Shown in pieces: positions 48,141 through 60,216 of a stretch of 64,000 nt of DNA. The first letter of the stretch is position 1. Each line of letters starts with the position of its first letter. Location: the NCBI GenBank assembly GCA_017979445.1, contig CM030711.1:8959221-9023220 (forward strand). The letters are read 5' to 3'. The notes under the pieces were generated by a model that was not told where the DNA came from, ran no database searches, and saw nothing but the letters and a program-made list of their open reading frames with translations. Made by a program: the position numbers and the translations under genes. This DNA is from Akebia trifoliata (taxonomy: Eukaryota > Streptophyta > Magnoliopsida > Ranunculales > Lardizabalaceae).

Positions 48141-49860
48141 TGTAGACACCCGAATTTGAGCGGGCCCTCGACGTAAGATGCCCCCAAAAATCGAAAATTG
48201 GAATGGGCCCTGAAACCCAAACCTACACAAAACCCATTGCATTTTCCATTAATAAATTTTCGAGGCCATTTACGTAGCCCATGGACCCGCACACCTCACC
48301 ACTCTCATATAGCCTTAAAATCAACCCAAACTATTTTCCTACACCCAATTCAACGTAAACCCAACTCAACACTATTCTATCCAAGCCCACAACCTTACCC
48401 AATCCATTATCTAAGCCCACAACCCTACCCAATCCATTACTAAAGCCCAAAGCCCAATCCACTACCCAAACCCAACCCAACCTATCAATCTCATCAAACC
48501 AATCACCAAGAGATGACACATGTCATCATCCCCTTTCACCTCCCTCATCTAATCAACTCAACCCATAACCCTACCCTAATCTAACCTATTCCCCATCCTC
48601 TCATCATCAACAACCCATAACCCTACCCTAACCTAACCTATTCCCCATCCTCTCATCATCAACAACCCACAACTCAACCCATACCCTATACACCCTAACC
48701 TATCCCTCATTCTTTAACCACCCACATCACAATCCATACCTATCCATCACTTTCCCTTAAAACACTCTCATAAAATCACCTCAACCCATACCTCCCATAC
48801 TCTTCTCTCTAATCATCTAACCACCATCACCAATCAACTAATCTCTCCATCCCTCCATTTGCCACATGTCATCATCCCTTCAATCCTCTCAAAATCAAAC
48901 CAATCACCACTCATCTCTCCAAATCAAACACCATACTTCTTCAACCATCTCAACACTCCTTCTCCAAACAACTCCCTTACACCACCACTCCTCCCATCAA
49001 CCATCACGCATCTCACCCCACCAAACACTCTACCCAAATGGATTTGGATGAGATCCAAACCATTTGGGTTAAAACACAACCCATTTCCATCATTACAAAA
49101 ATACCCTCATTTTCATCTCAAATTTCATACCCTTTTCCTCTCAAACCCATGCCATTAACCACTACTCTCATCCTTCACCCCATTATACCCTTAAAAAAAC
49201 CTCTCAACCTCTATAAAAACCCCTCCATTCTCCCCATACAACAACTAATGAAAATTTAAAAAAAAAAATCTTCAAAACACTACAACTCTCTACTTTACTC
49301 TTCATTACACTCAACCCTCTCTCAACTCTCTACTCAACTCTACTCTCAACACCACTCTCAAATCTCAACCTTCTCTCAAGCAAATCAAGGAAGCAAGTCC
49401 AAGTCCACTCAAAAGAAGAACATCAAGGAAAGTCAAAGGAAGTCAAGGAAGGTCAAGGTGGGTTTGACAAAAGGACACCCCCCCCAACTTCCCTCTTCTA
49501 CTCACCCCTTTCCTACACATTTGCACACACCACTATGGTTTAAATCACCAAAGGGCCCCTTCTTCATAAGGGTGCCCTCAATGATTTGAACCAACATCGA
49601 AGCCCCTCACACTTGAGGGCACATATCGATTCTTCTTCAATTTTATTTTATTTTTATTTTAAAATACCGAATCCGAGGTTACCACGTTACGTGGATGGAG
49701 TAGGGTGCCTAACACCTTCCCTACTCCATAAATGGACCCCCTTACCTTGAATCAAGGTTGGACCATGTGCATTATCCTACGAGAGTCATCACATTAAAAA
49801 TGATTTAATTTTCAAAAAATGAGACATCGGGTGACCATTCACACCCAATTCCATATTTGA
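48141..49860 (+). mobile_element. LTR of a Ty3/gypsy (Tat/Ogre-like) retrotransposon, truncated after the PBS
   Basis: Begins TGTAGACACCCGAATTTG, a typical gypsy LTR start. It ends near 49860, just before TGGCGACTCC (49865-49874), which looks like a Tat/Ogre-type PBS. Length is about 1.7 kb. The + strand is extremely C-rich and G-poor from 48.2 to 49.4 kb, with tandem blocks such as ACCCTACCCAATCCATTA and CCCCATCCTCTCATCATCAA repeated. No pol domain follows, so it is a solo or truncated copy. Confidence 0.6.
48523..48860 (+). repeat. 338-nt tract without a single G on the + strand
   Basis: Read base by base, no G occurs between 48522 and 48861. Includes a roughly 65-bp direct duplication (CCCATAACCCTACCCTAA...CATCATCAAC) and telomere-like ACCCTAACC units. 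Confidence 0.95.
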
Positions 49861-51120
49861 ATGGTGGCGACTCCAAAACACCCCAAAGTGGAGGGATGTT
49901 TGAAGAATATTCGAAATCCCGTGTCCACAAGGACAATCTTTCAATTTATAGAGTTTTCTTTTGGGTTTCCGGGTCATATCTGCATTAGTTTCTTCAAGAA
50001 AGATCCATCAAAGTAACGGCCAAAAGGCTAGAAGCTTCAACACAAATCCCAAGGATAAATTCCTTAGGATTACCACGACGCACCACACACCTGCCGCGGC
50101 ACGGTGACGTGGAGGAAATGTGCCTCGCATTTTGGGTGGATGATCCACCTTAGCTCAAGCATTATAATGAAAATATTTTATTTCTATTTGTCTCCGAATT
50201 TAGCATTTTTACCTATAATCAATAGAAATTCCTTTACTTATCAGTAATTTGAAATTTTTACATGATTTATTCTTACTTGGGTTAAATAGCAATCAAGTAT
50301 GGATAATCTCAATGTAATTATGGTCCCATAAATGACTGTATAAGACCTAATCAATGTACATTCCTACAAAAGACGGATATGTTAAAGAAGGGGAGAACTA
50401 TGAATATTAGAGAATCATGGGGATTAACTGGGGTATAACTCACTTGAGAGTGGAGAAAAATATACACTAAACATGAATCAACTAATATACATTTTGAGAG
50501 CTACAATCGCCACACAAATTCCTATGTAAATCACCAAAGAATTGCACACAGTTGGTGTGGCGTTGACAAAAATTGGCATGGCAACGAGACGGCTCTTTAC
50601 ATTTATCACCCGTAAAGCCTTATCCCAAATATAAATTCATCTTTCAATCCACATTTTTTTTCGAACTCCTGTATTTTGTTAGTAAAAATATGTTCACATT
50701 TGCTTTCATTATTGTTGTCCGTGTATTTTTTTTTTTTTTTTTGGGTCTTCTTACTAATAAAAAACGTTCAACTTGAATATTTCTTTTTAATTAGGGTTGA
50801 AATCAGTCTACATTAAAAGATACCCAAACCATCTCAGTCAAATTTCTTAGTTTATCGTCTATTGAAATTATTCTTATATTTTCTTTAATACATTTATTTC
50901 TAATTTTATCTCCTAATCTCCCACCCGGTCATCTCAACATTCCCATTCCTACTAGGTTCAATTTAGTAACAATTGTTTCTTGACTGCTGAACATTCAACT
51001 TCATTAAACATTATTGGTCTTCTCGTCATCTCATAAAAAAATTCTTTTAATTTATTGGTATACCATTATCATATATTAATCTTAATACACACCTCGTAAA
51101 CTTACACTTCACCTCATCCG
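49861..51120. other. Truncated retroelement leader and spacer
   Basis: The first ~200 bp probably belong to the gypsy-like element (PBS and leader). A T-run lies at 50730-50745. No gene. Confidence 0.45.
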
Positions 51121-51198
51121 TCTTTTTTTGCTAGATTTGAACCCACGATCTCTAATTTGTTTTGCAATGTGTCAAACCAATTGAGCTATGGGTCTCAG
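51121..51198 (-). mobile_element. tRNA-derived SINE fragment
   Basis: On the minus strand an A box TAGCTCAATTGG (51188-51177) is followed by a B-box-like GGTTCAAATCT (51143-51133) and then an A-rich tail (CAAAAAAAGA). The acceptor stem does not pair, so it is not a functional tRNA gene. Confidence 0.6.
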
Positions 51199-51624
51199 CC
51201 CTTCACGTACTTGGTCTTGTTGTTACTTATTTTAAAGTCCTTAGACTTCAACACCTCATAAGTTAATGATATATTATATACAAATAACATACATCAAGAT
51301 ACATCCTTATAAATATGGACAACTATTTCGTTTATAAATAAGACATATAAATATAGATTCAAAGCAGATCCTTGACGTAAACAAATTGTAACTAAGAACC
51401 CATTCGTATCCCTGAATTTTCTCTTTACATTAGTCATAACCCTCTTGTACATGTCCATTATTATGTCAATATTTCAATACAAGATTCCTTTATTTCTCAA
51501 TAACAATCAAATTAGGTTTTTACGAATCATATAGAGATTCTTCATATTTTGTTTCTAGTTCTCTATTATTAAAAGTAACACTGACCATTTTTTATAGATC
51601 TAGAATGGAACCAAATTTTAATGT

Positions 51625-51633
51625 ATGTATATC

Positions 51634-51662
<29 letters not shown>
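51625..51662. repeat. (AT)n microsatellite
   Basis: TATATCTATATATATATATA continuing to 51661. Confidence 0.95.
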
Positions 51663-51665
<3 letters not shown>

Positions 51666-51689
51666 AACGTTCGATAGTCAAAAGTTGGG

Positions 51690-51862
51690 AGCCAAAGTTT
51701 TGTCTTACATACCTAAAAATCATCCCATTCTAAAATTTCTAGCACTTTCAAAAGTAGTTTACAAATTAATAGTAAAAATTTACGGTTCACAATTCTTCAA
51801 CTTGTATACTGGGGTTAGAAATTTTAGCGTGAGCTGATTTTTTGTGAGGATGATTTCATATA
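51690..51862. mobile_element. MITE of the 36.8-kb 'CAGCCCA..GAGGATGAT' family
   Basis: AATCATCCCATTCTAAAATTTCTAGC on the left and GTTAGAAATTTTAGCGTGAG plus TTTTTTGTGAGGATGATTTC on the right are inverted. The spacer GTTTACAAATTAATAG and TTCTTCAACTTGTA matches the copies at 15.2 and 36.9 kb. Confidence 0.75.
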
Positions 51863-52337
51863 TATAGTATTTTAAAATTAATATTTCTTTTATTTTATTT
51901 TTGAAAAAAATTAATTAAAAAGCATAATTCATCAAGTTTCTAATACGACCAGTTGCATTTTTAAGTTGATTTAGTCAAGTTTCCAAATTGACCAAGTAAG
52001 CTTGTCCAAACAAGTTTTAGGGCATGTTTGAATACATAGAGTTGGAGGGGGGGGGGGGGGTTTGAAAGTGGGCAACTTATTGAAGTTATGCCTTCATAGA
52101 CGACTATGATATAACTCACCCATGAACCTGATACAAGAAAATAGATGACGATGATGATGATGACCATCAATTGTCCAACTATATTTGAGTTCTTTGCAAC
52201 TCTAGGATGAATTCTCATTGGCAACCAAATAATGAAGTTGGTCTCCTGGGAAATCCTCGTATTGCACACACCCTTCCCTTTCTTCCCAATCATAAAAAAA
52301 TCTTAGAAAATCAACTCTTGGGAGGAAAGTGCATGGG

Positions 52338-52400
52338 AACCATAGATGCTTTTTCCTTGAGATACAAGTGAAAAAGCATCTATGGTTCCTATCGACTTTA
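52338..52400. mobile_element. Hairpin of the ACCATAGATGC family
   Basis: GGAACCATAGATGCTTTTTC and AAAAAGCATCTATGGTTCC form a near-perfect stem around CTTGAGATACAAGTG. The flanks (GTGATATGAGGTCAAA.CTTGACGTCACTCCA) resemble the ends of the 11.5-kb MITE. Confidence 0.85.
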
Positions 52401-54138
52401 TCTCCGTGATATGAGGTCAAATCTTGACGTCACTCCAACACCGACTCTATTTTTTTTGGACTTATGGACTGACTTAGCGAGCTAGCGGACCAAATTGATC
52501 AGTGGCCCAACCCAGTCACAAAAAACCGAAAATTTAAAGTAAAAGAATAATAGAGAATCCATATAATCGATCAAGACCGACTTCTTGATTGGATTCGTGT
52601 GGTCAAACATGGAAAAACAATCATATATCATACTTTTTTTTTTCTTTTTCACCAAATAATATCTAAAACAAAGATCCAAAAAATAATTTTTTTAGTTTTT
52701 TATTAAGATACTTAAATATAGAAGACCACAGAAATAAATAAATAAAAGATACAAGAAAACTTTGGGAATCCAACTTTAGTAAAGAAAGATGCAAAGCATA
52801 GAAAACATAGTCATTCAAAAGGAGATGTCGTAACAAAGATTCACTAAAAAGGTTGTTGGTCTCAAATTCACAACCTCTCTTTCAACAATTTGGACCATTG
52901 ATTAGTAGTGCTCAATGTCAAGATCTTATTTTATGTCGATAATGAATATTTAAAGTATTAATTGTTTTATATAAAAAAAAAATATAAAAATCAGTTCACC
53001 CAGACAAAATTTTAATAAGCTTGGTCAAGAATTTCAAAATATAGAGCAAGTCATCATTGAACCCAAATGCGTCAATGTAAATGATGATTAGCTCATCAAT
53101 AGCCCCTGAGATCGATTGAGATGATTTACCTAGGTCAAGATAACATAAAAGACCAAGGCCTATCTATGTGCTCTTGGGTCTAGATTGCAACTTGGGTGTG
53201 TTGGAGGGGCAATCCAAGTTCAACCCAAGTTGTAGAACCCTCAACCGACGATTGGGTAGAGCTCATTAACCCAAGCTCAACCTGACATCAAGCTTCTAAA
53301 ATCGGGTTAACCCAAGTTAGGTAATTTTGGACGGGTTGGGCTCATTGAACAACTCTAATTTTATTTTAATCAACACATAAATTTTATTTTATAACTTAAA
53401 AAATAAATACAATAAAAAATATAAAATAAATTTGCACACAATTTCCAAATTCATTAATTTTATATTATAGTTAATTTTTTTTAAAATTTTACAAATATGT
53501 TTAGGAAGAGATATTTAATATTTAAAATAAAAATAAAAATATTTATATGTAAATATATAACATCGGGGTGAGTTAAAAAATCACGAGTCAGAAATGTATT
53601 ATCTAGTTTCTGCTTTTAACCCATTTTCAGTTTCTAGTTACTATAGTAGGCCCAAAAAAGAAGAATCATCACCAAGACACCAACCAATAATTTCATGGTC
53701 TAATGTGCTTTTGAGAGTCAGAGGTGTATGTGAGAAGCGGTCCCCAAATACAGCCTAAAAATCTGTCATCAAAGTCATGCACGGCTTTATTATTGGAGTA
53801 AAGTAGAAAGTTTGCAAGAACTCCTTATCAACCTCACCGCCATAAGCTATGTGTCTCTTGGCCCACAGACTTAAAGTTTTGTTCCGATTCTCTTTGGACC
53901 TAAACATGGAAAAAACACATCGATTGAATATTTCTAATCTTGGATTCAACAATCTTCGAGGTGATTTTTAGCCATTGAAGTTGATGTTCTTTTTAGGTAT
54001 CCATATCTATAGGTAAGAAATCATCAATCAATCAAATATATCTTTGTTTATAATATTCATCAAATTGATTTTTGGTGTGTAGGTCTACTAGGGGGTGGGG
54101 CCAAATATATTCATGGGGTTCAATTGGCCCCCAAAGAG
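52401..54138. other. Spacer
   Basis: No supported gene. A stretch at about 53190-53370 is full of CAACCCAAGTT/AACTTGGG repeats and may be an eroded hAT MITE. The minus ORF 53755-53952 has no motif I recognise. Confidence 0.45.
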
Positions 54139-54355
54139 CATGGTTTCAAAATTCGTCCGAGATCAAGACGTATTGTTCGAGTCGTCTTGGTATCAGGTAT
54201 GAACGAGACGGACGTACAAGTCAAATTTTTAGAATGTGATTTATTACCTCACGTTCATTTTTAAAATATTTGGACGAGATGTCTCAAACTTGTCCGAGAT
54301 GACTCAGTATCAAGCATGGACGAGACGAGACGTGAAATCGAGTTTTAAAACCATG
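54139..54355. mobile_element. MITE 'CATGGTTTCAAAATTCG' (217 bp) with perfect 8-bp TSD
   Basis: Termini CATGGTTTCAAAATTCG and CGAGTTTTAAAACCATG are inverted and flanked by CCAAAGAG at 54131-54138 and 54356-54363. The interior has multiple GAGACGAG/TCGTCTTGG motifs. Same family as 31952 and 62214. Confidence 0.92.
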
Positions 54356-54376
54356 CCAAAGAGTGACACAAGAAAC

Positions 54377-54505
54377 TTAGGGTCATGCTATTTACACTCA
54401 CCATTTGTGATAATTGCACCTACTTAAAACACATTTTGGGTGAGATTTATAGAGTAAAGTGGGTACATTGAGCATAAATGGTGGATGCAAATAGAATGGC
54501 CCTAA
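54377..54505. mobile_element. Small foldback MITE (~129 bp)
   Basis: TTAGGGTCATGCTATTTACA..CACCATTTGTG on the left matches the inverse of CATAAATGGTG..GCAAATAGAATGGCCCTAA on the right. Terminal TA duplication is possible. Confidence 0.75.
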
Positions 54506-54606
54506 ATCCTAGGGTTAAACACGTACTATTTGCATGACAGGATCAAACCAATAGATAGAATATTTTGGTTATTGTACCAATTAGTTTTAGAATCCAGATC
54601 GTAAGT

Positions 54607-54919
54607 GGGAGCGGATCCTTTGTAGTTTGTTTCTCCTGAAATTCCTTGTAGTACGGTTACATGGTGGAGAAAGTGTCACTTGACAACCACATAGAAATCT
54701 CTCTGTTGAAATTTTTAAAGTTCATTGGGCGTTCATTTTCAATGCCCTCGATCAGGCTTAACATAATTTTTTTATATTAAATTTTGTTTCTAGATCTGAT
54801 GTAAGACAAGATCCATACATCCTTGATCTGTTAGATATTCCTTTTAACATGACCTTTCCATTGTGGAAAGACCACTACAAAGAACTTTAGAAAAAACGAA
54901 CTACAGAGGATCCGCTCCC
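54607..54919. mobile_element. Mutator-type MITE 'GGGAGCGGATCC' (313 bp), 9-bp TSD (7/9)
   Basis: Ends GGGAGCGGATCCTTTGTAG and CTACAGAGGATCCGCTCCC are inverted. Flanks are ATCGTAAGT (54598-54606) and ATCATAAGC (54920-54928). Sister copy at 61056. Confidence 0.85.
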
Positions 54920-56099
54920 ATCATAAGCACCCAGAGTGGAGGATTGAAACCCTCCTCCCACACCGCAACGCATGCCACATAAGTCATAATCCAAGGAAAT
55001 TTTAAAAAAGAGATATTTTAAGCATCAATCCCTTGAGTTGTGGCTTATTTGGCATGTAGGCTAAGTAAATCAAATGATATAAGACACTAGGATAAGAATC
55101 AAGTATATTGATCTATCATATCATGGGTCATGCCAACTCGGTAGCTTATTTGGTGGGCTCTACCATGCATGGCACTAAGACAGAAGGTATGGGTTTGGTG
55201 GTTGTATGGAGACCGACCATGGTACCTTTCAACAGTACAGGACCACCTCTTTTGCTATTGACCAAACTATCCAATGAGATCAAAATAGAGAGAAAAAAAA
55301 AAAAAAACAGATGCTACTCATACGTCAGACTTAAACAAGTTTATTCACCGTCACTTGTCATCGATTCTTACGTAAATCGGCATTAACAAAATTTACATTG
55401 ATGAATTAAAGACATTATTATGTTTTCACATTATTTCTCTAAGTTCATTTTCAAAACAAAGGACATGACTTGAAAAGTCGGGAATCTTGTTGAAAATCTC
55501 TCTCAAACTAGTCTTCATCTACGCTCATTGGAATCTTTTATTTCTCTCTTACATGTCGCTCTCTTAATCTGGATCTCAAATTGATGAAATATTGGATTGA
55601 AAGACCGTCAACTTGGTTTAGGCATGTACATTCAGGTAGAACTGAGTCGAATTTTCGAGTTTGATCTAGGTTTTGCCAAAATCGATATCAGACCAAAGTT
55701 TTTGGATTCGGTTCGGATCTTTTTCCAATGGGAAGAATCAAAACCGAATCGAATTGGTTTCTTCTAGTCCAAATTTAGTTCCTGGTTTGGTTCAAGTAAG
55801 TCGAAAATTTTAAAATTTTCATTTTTTTAAAAATAAAATATTATATACATGATTTACAGTAACTTATATAGTTTACTTTATATATATTTTAAAATATATC
55901 ATTACTGTAAAACAGTTATTTTGTTGTTTACGATTGTATAAAATATAAAGATATATGTAAGAATGTTTCCAAAGGAAATTATTACATGAAATTATAAAAG
56001 GGAAGATCGTCTAAAAAAGAAAGATTATTCTCTTCATCTTTAACCATGGAAAAAAGGACTAAATCTAGCCATAAAACATAAAGTGCTTGGAATTTAAAT
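54920..56099. other. Spacer with an eroded hAT-like fragment
   Basis: From about 55620, GGCATGTACATTCAGGTAGA plus GAATCAAAACCGAATCG repeats match the 46.9-kb element. No gene supported. Confidence 0.4.
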
Positions 56100-57526
56100 G
56101 GAATTGCAATAACAAGTATTTAAAATAAAATACCCACAAATGAGCTTATTATGGACTTATAGGGGGAGATTACTTCACATAGATGAAATTAATCTCTACC
56201 ACCTAGTCCATAGAATAAGGAAGAATAACGATTATATTGCTATGAAATAAAATGAACTAAAAATTAAAGAAGGAGGGAGATAGAAGGGGGATTGGGGGTG
56301 TAAAAGTATAGTCAAACAAAAAATTGTATTCCCCCCACCTTAGTTCACTTCACTTCTTTTTTCTTCTTACTCAAAAGTTTATAAGAAAGTGAGTGGTTAC
56401 TTGGACATAATTTTGAGGCTTAGAAAGACTTTTAGAAGTAAAATTGACAGTGTTTGGGTATGCTAGAGCTACTCCCCAGGTGCCTTGGATGGAGGTCCTA
56501 TTTATAAGTTTTAGGAAGACTCTTGGGGAAAAACTTGTCCAATTTCTTGTACTTCCTAATATACTCAAATAAACCTAAAAAAATGATTTCAATTGCACTC
56601 CAACAACTTATCCTTGATGATTTTTTATTCTCCACTAGTCTTAAAAATCATGATGATCAATGAATAGGATTATAAAAACTTATAAGGTTCTAAAAAATTC
56701 TAGGAGAGGGATAAAGTTGTTTAAGACCCTTGACTTTGGGTCAAAGTTTAGAGAATTAGATCAAATGACATATAATTATTGATTAGAATTTTGGACTTTT
56801 AAGTCATCCCCCTCATTAAGCTTCTAATTAAGGTTAGAAGTGTAAAAGCCAAGGGATTCTAGATAGTTCTAAGGGAAGGGCAAAAAAGTCATGATCCCTA
56901 GAATATGGTCAATTTACAAGGAATTATAAGAAAGTCTACAAGGCACAATAGTAAATCCTTTTAAATGAGTCTTAACAAGATGATGTTAAGGAGGTAATTC
57001 AACTCATGTGGGACCAATACTTGATGTGAGATCGACACTTGATTTGGGGTCAAAATTAAAAAAAGAGGTGAAAGACTAAAAGGCCTATGTGGGAAAATTA
57101 TGAAAGGTTTAATGCAAGGATATAAAAAGGAAGATGTGGGATTTTTTAAAGAATAAGTCATTAAGAGAGGGATTAGATGGTCTTTTCCCTAAGCAAATCT
57201 TAGGCACACATATACTTTAACAACCTCAATCGAATGGGCTTTGGGTGGGGGTGCTGGAGTGCAACTTTTACTTGTAATACTCACCTACACAAGATTCTGA
57301 TGAAAAATAGCTTGGGCCATGGGTGACTCACGACCTTAAGGAAGTTTCCTTTAGGTCGTGGGTTACCCATGGTTTAGTCTGATTTTAGCTTTGAAATTGA
57401 TTTGAGGAGAGTTGGGCTGCAATGAAGTGGGCCCCACTTGAATAACTTGAAGACTCCTGGATTGGACTTTTCTTGCTGGACTTTGAGAGTTTTCGAGCTC
57501 GATTCGAACAAATTGGGGTGTCTACA
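56100..57526 (-). mobile_element. Probable gypsy-type LTR, minus orientation (left end uncertain)
   Basis: On the minus strand the sequence begins TGTAGACACCCCAATTTG at 57526, almost the same start as the LTR at 48141. There is no pol domain. A hairpin (CCATGGGTGACTCACGACCT with its inverse, about 57317-57374) lies within. The other terminus could not be fixed. Confidence 0.5.
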
Positions 57527-58937
57527 GTATTGTTTACCTATTGTATGAATCATAAAACATAAAGATAGAAGCAAAATTTTTTATTGGTAATTATTATTAC
57601 TTTAAAATAATTATTTTGTTGCCTATTGTATGAAATATAAAATATGAAGATAAAACTTTTTTTCCCTCTATTTAGTAACTATTAACTACTATAAATAGGT
57701 ACTTTGTTGCCAATTATATAACTATAAAGATAGAAGGTGGGGTGGGGGAAAAATATTTCAGTTTTTTTGTTGTTGAACTTTTTAGGTTTCAATCGATTTG
57801 GGTTCAATCCAATATTTAGGGGTGGAAACCGAATCTAGATCGAAATATTTCGATCTTGGTCTCGGTTCGGCCTAATCAGGTTTCGATCTGGGTTCAATTC
57901 CATTTTTTCGATTTCGATTCAAGTAATGAGTAATTTGAACCCGCCTAGCTTGATTTAATTATACATTAAAGTCATCTCACGTAACCTTTCAATTCTCATG
58001 CAAAGTGTTTGTTCATGTGCGAAGGGTTGGACTATCTACATCCACTTTTTTGCTCGTTTCACCCACTTTATTGCATTTCACCCGTTATCCCTATCGAATC
58101 ACATTTTCCTCAAATTTTTGTTCTTCTTCTTCTCTCTTTCTCATTTTTCTTTTTCTTCTTTGAACCTACATATGTTTCAACTATGATATCAAGGTATAAG
58201 AAGCAATATCCTCAGAACTTGTAAAATAGGTTAGCAATGATTGTGGAAACCTCAACTCCTTTTGTAGTAGTTGTTAGAAAATCTCGGTAGTGAAAAAAAT
58301 AATACTTTAAACAAAGCTTCATTCAATAAGTCAATACCAAATTCGCCAATCAGTAAGTTCCTACTAAATCCTTTTAAATAGACTTAATAGAATCTTTAAC
58401 GAGTTGCAATGCAAATTTTCAATAGTTTCGTACCGAACGAAAAATTAGTCTTTTTTTTAAGTGGATGTGATGAGTAATTTCTTTATTTATTGGAAAATGG
58501 GGTGAATGAGCAAAAAAGTGGGTGTATATAGTCCACGCCATGTGCAAATTACTATGCATCAAACCTCGATTGAGATATAAAAGGTTCTTGATGGAATCTT
58601 CTCGAATCCAATGGCCATAAACCACCAATGAGGCTCATTTATAGTGTGTGGGTCCACCAATGATTAAAGTAGTTATTGGATTCCAAAGAGTTTACTGGCG
58701 ACCACGTGCATAGATTCCAAATGGAATCTTAACCACCTAGGGCCGTCTCCTTTACAGATTAAGATTCGAAGAAGATTGTTGTTAGAACGTGGACGAGACC
58801 CCGACCACGCTATGCGAATTTTATGCTTTTGTTGTATATATGGTGGTATATACCATGTTGTTGTCTCCTCGAGATTGTCCAAATCTCAATGAGTCATCTA
58901 ACAGTGTAAAGCTACGTCTACCATACACTCTTTTCCA
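57527..58937. other. Spacer with an ~85-bp tandem array
   Basis: About 57527-57760 has three diverged units of TTTTGTTGCCTATTGTATGA-like sequence with CATAAAGATAGAAG. A further copy is at 55915, on the other side of the LTR at 56100-57526, so the LTR appears inserted in the array. A hAT-like start GGGGTGGAAACCGAATC is at about 57822. No gene. Confidence 0.55.
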
Positions 58938-59204
58938 ACAAATGGTGTCAATGGGTCAGTTCTGGTCCGGAACCAGAACTAAAATCATAAAATTTTATTA
59001 ATTTTGATTCTGATTCTCAAATTAATGTAAAAGAACCGGAATCATAGAAAAAAATCTCTCTTTAAATTTTCTTGTTTCTCGGTTCTGATTCTCAATTAAT
59101 TCAATTTTTCGACCCAATACTAATTTTTTTTCCAATAAAAGGAATCCGAAATCGGGATTTTTTGTTTCAATTCCAATTAAATAGGTATCCATTGACACCC
59201 CTTA
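58938..59204. mobile_element. hAT-like MITE 'GGTGTCAATGGG'
   Basis: GGTGTCAATGGGTCAG on the left and GGTATCCATTGACACCCCTTA on the right are inverted, with GGTTCTGATTCTCAATT-like repeats inside. The TSD is not clean. Confidence 0.6.
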
Positions 59205-60020
59205 TTTCAAATCCATTAATAGCTTGAGCTTACTTGGAGAAAGCGTCTAAGCGAATGAAGAAGTGGGTTGAAGAGCGCAGCCGACCAGACTCATTAAATG
59301 TTGGAGCTTATCAAGATTCATAATTTTGAAGGTTGAACTAAGAACAAAGGGGACACAAAAGATTGCAACGGCGACACTAAGAACCAATGCCATCATACTA
59401 CGGTGGGATGATTGTCGGGCCTTCTTTGATGGTCCACATACCAAATCAGTGTGATTGATGATTATGCCCTTAAATTTTAGACATTTGCATCAAGGACTTG
59501 AAGCCCAATGTTTGTCACCCATGGACCAGGCCATTAGAAAAAAAAATGATCAAATCCAATGGCCAAAAACGACCGATCAGCAGATTGATCGAAAATTCAT
59601 GGGCTCAATGGACATGAAGAAGAACTAAAAGTGGGACCCATATAGCTGTCAAACTCCAATTGTGAGGCTATGAGGGCAGTCAAAAAGAATTTAGAATTTT
59701 ATACTTTTTTGAGTTTTTGATGTATTCGGATGGGTGGTATCGATAAAAGTAGCAGACAGTATGTTACTATCACTCCAAAGGGCCACATTCTCCTTAGATT
59801 CATACCATTCGATAATCACCGATATTCAAAGTACACGATCGAAACACCATTCAATGGTTTAGATCTTAAGGAAGACCTATACACTGGCTACTCAAACTCT
59901 TCAGCTTGATCCCCCATATGATTCCATGCATGATTTGATTGATTTTGAAAAAAAGTTGAAAGTCTATGTATCGGACGGCTAATGTTGATTTTGTCGTGTC
60001 AACTTTTGAAAATAGAGCAA
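59205..60020. other. Distal upstream region of the glutaredoxin gene
   Basis: No supported gene. A minus ORF (59444-59247) has one hydrophobic run, ALVLSVAVAIFCVPFVL, but nothing else and no homologue I recognise. A GTGGGACCC half-palindrome lies near 59631. Confidence 0.45.
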
Positions 60021-60027
60021 CAAATTC

Positions 60028-60078
60028 TGTGGGTCCCACAATAGACCATGCACTCATACAAATTCTGTGGGTCCCACA
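60028..60078. promoter_or_regulatory. Two palindromic class I TCP-type sites (GTGGGTCCCAC)
   Basis: TGTGGGTCCCACA occurs at 60028-60040 and again at 60066-60078, each preceded by CAAATTC or AAATTC. GTGGGNCCCAC is the established class I TCP consensus. They lie about 130-180 bp upstream of the TATA box of the glutaredoxin gene. Binding is inferred. Confidence 0.6.
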
Positions 60079-60208
60079 ACAGTAAAAAAAAGTGTAGTTG
60101 CAACTTGTTTCATGCAGAGGGCAACACAATAGACCATGCTCACATACACACTGACATGCACTCGTTAAGGCAAAATATTCTTCAAAGAATTCAATGCATC
60201 TTAACCTC

Positions 60209-60216
60209 TATAAATA
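60209..60216 (+). promoter_or_regulatory. TATA box of the glutaredoxin gene
   Basis: CTATAAATAC in a C-rich/AT context predicts a start near 60240, leaving a roughly 220-nt leader before the ATG at 60462. Confidence 0.7.

Noticed and set aside
48198..49259. Several plus-strand ORFs rich in Pro, His, Thr and Ser
   Set aside because: They arise from the G-free C-rich repeat composition, where stop codons TAG and TGA cannot occur. No domain and no splice context.
51121..51198. Possible tRNA gene (A and B boxes present)
   Set aside because: The acceptor and anticodon stems do not pair and an A-rich tail follows. Better explained as a SINE.
59247..59444. Minus ORF with one hydrophobic segment, possible small membrane protein
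   Set aside because: No homologue recognised, no promoter or RNA evidence, and one hydrophobic run is common by chance.
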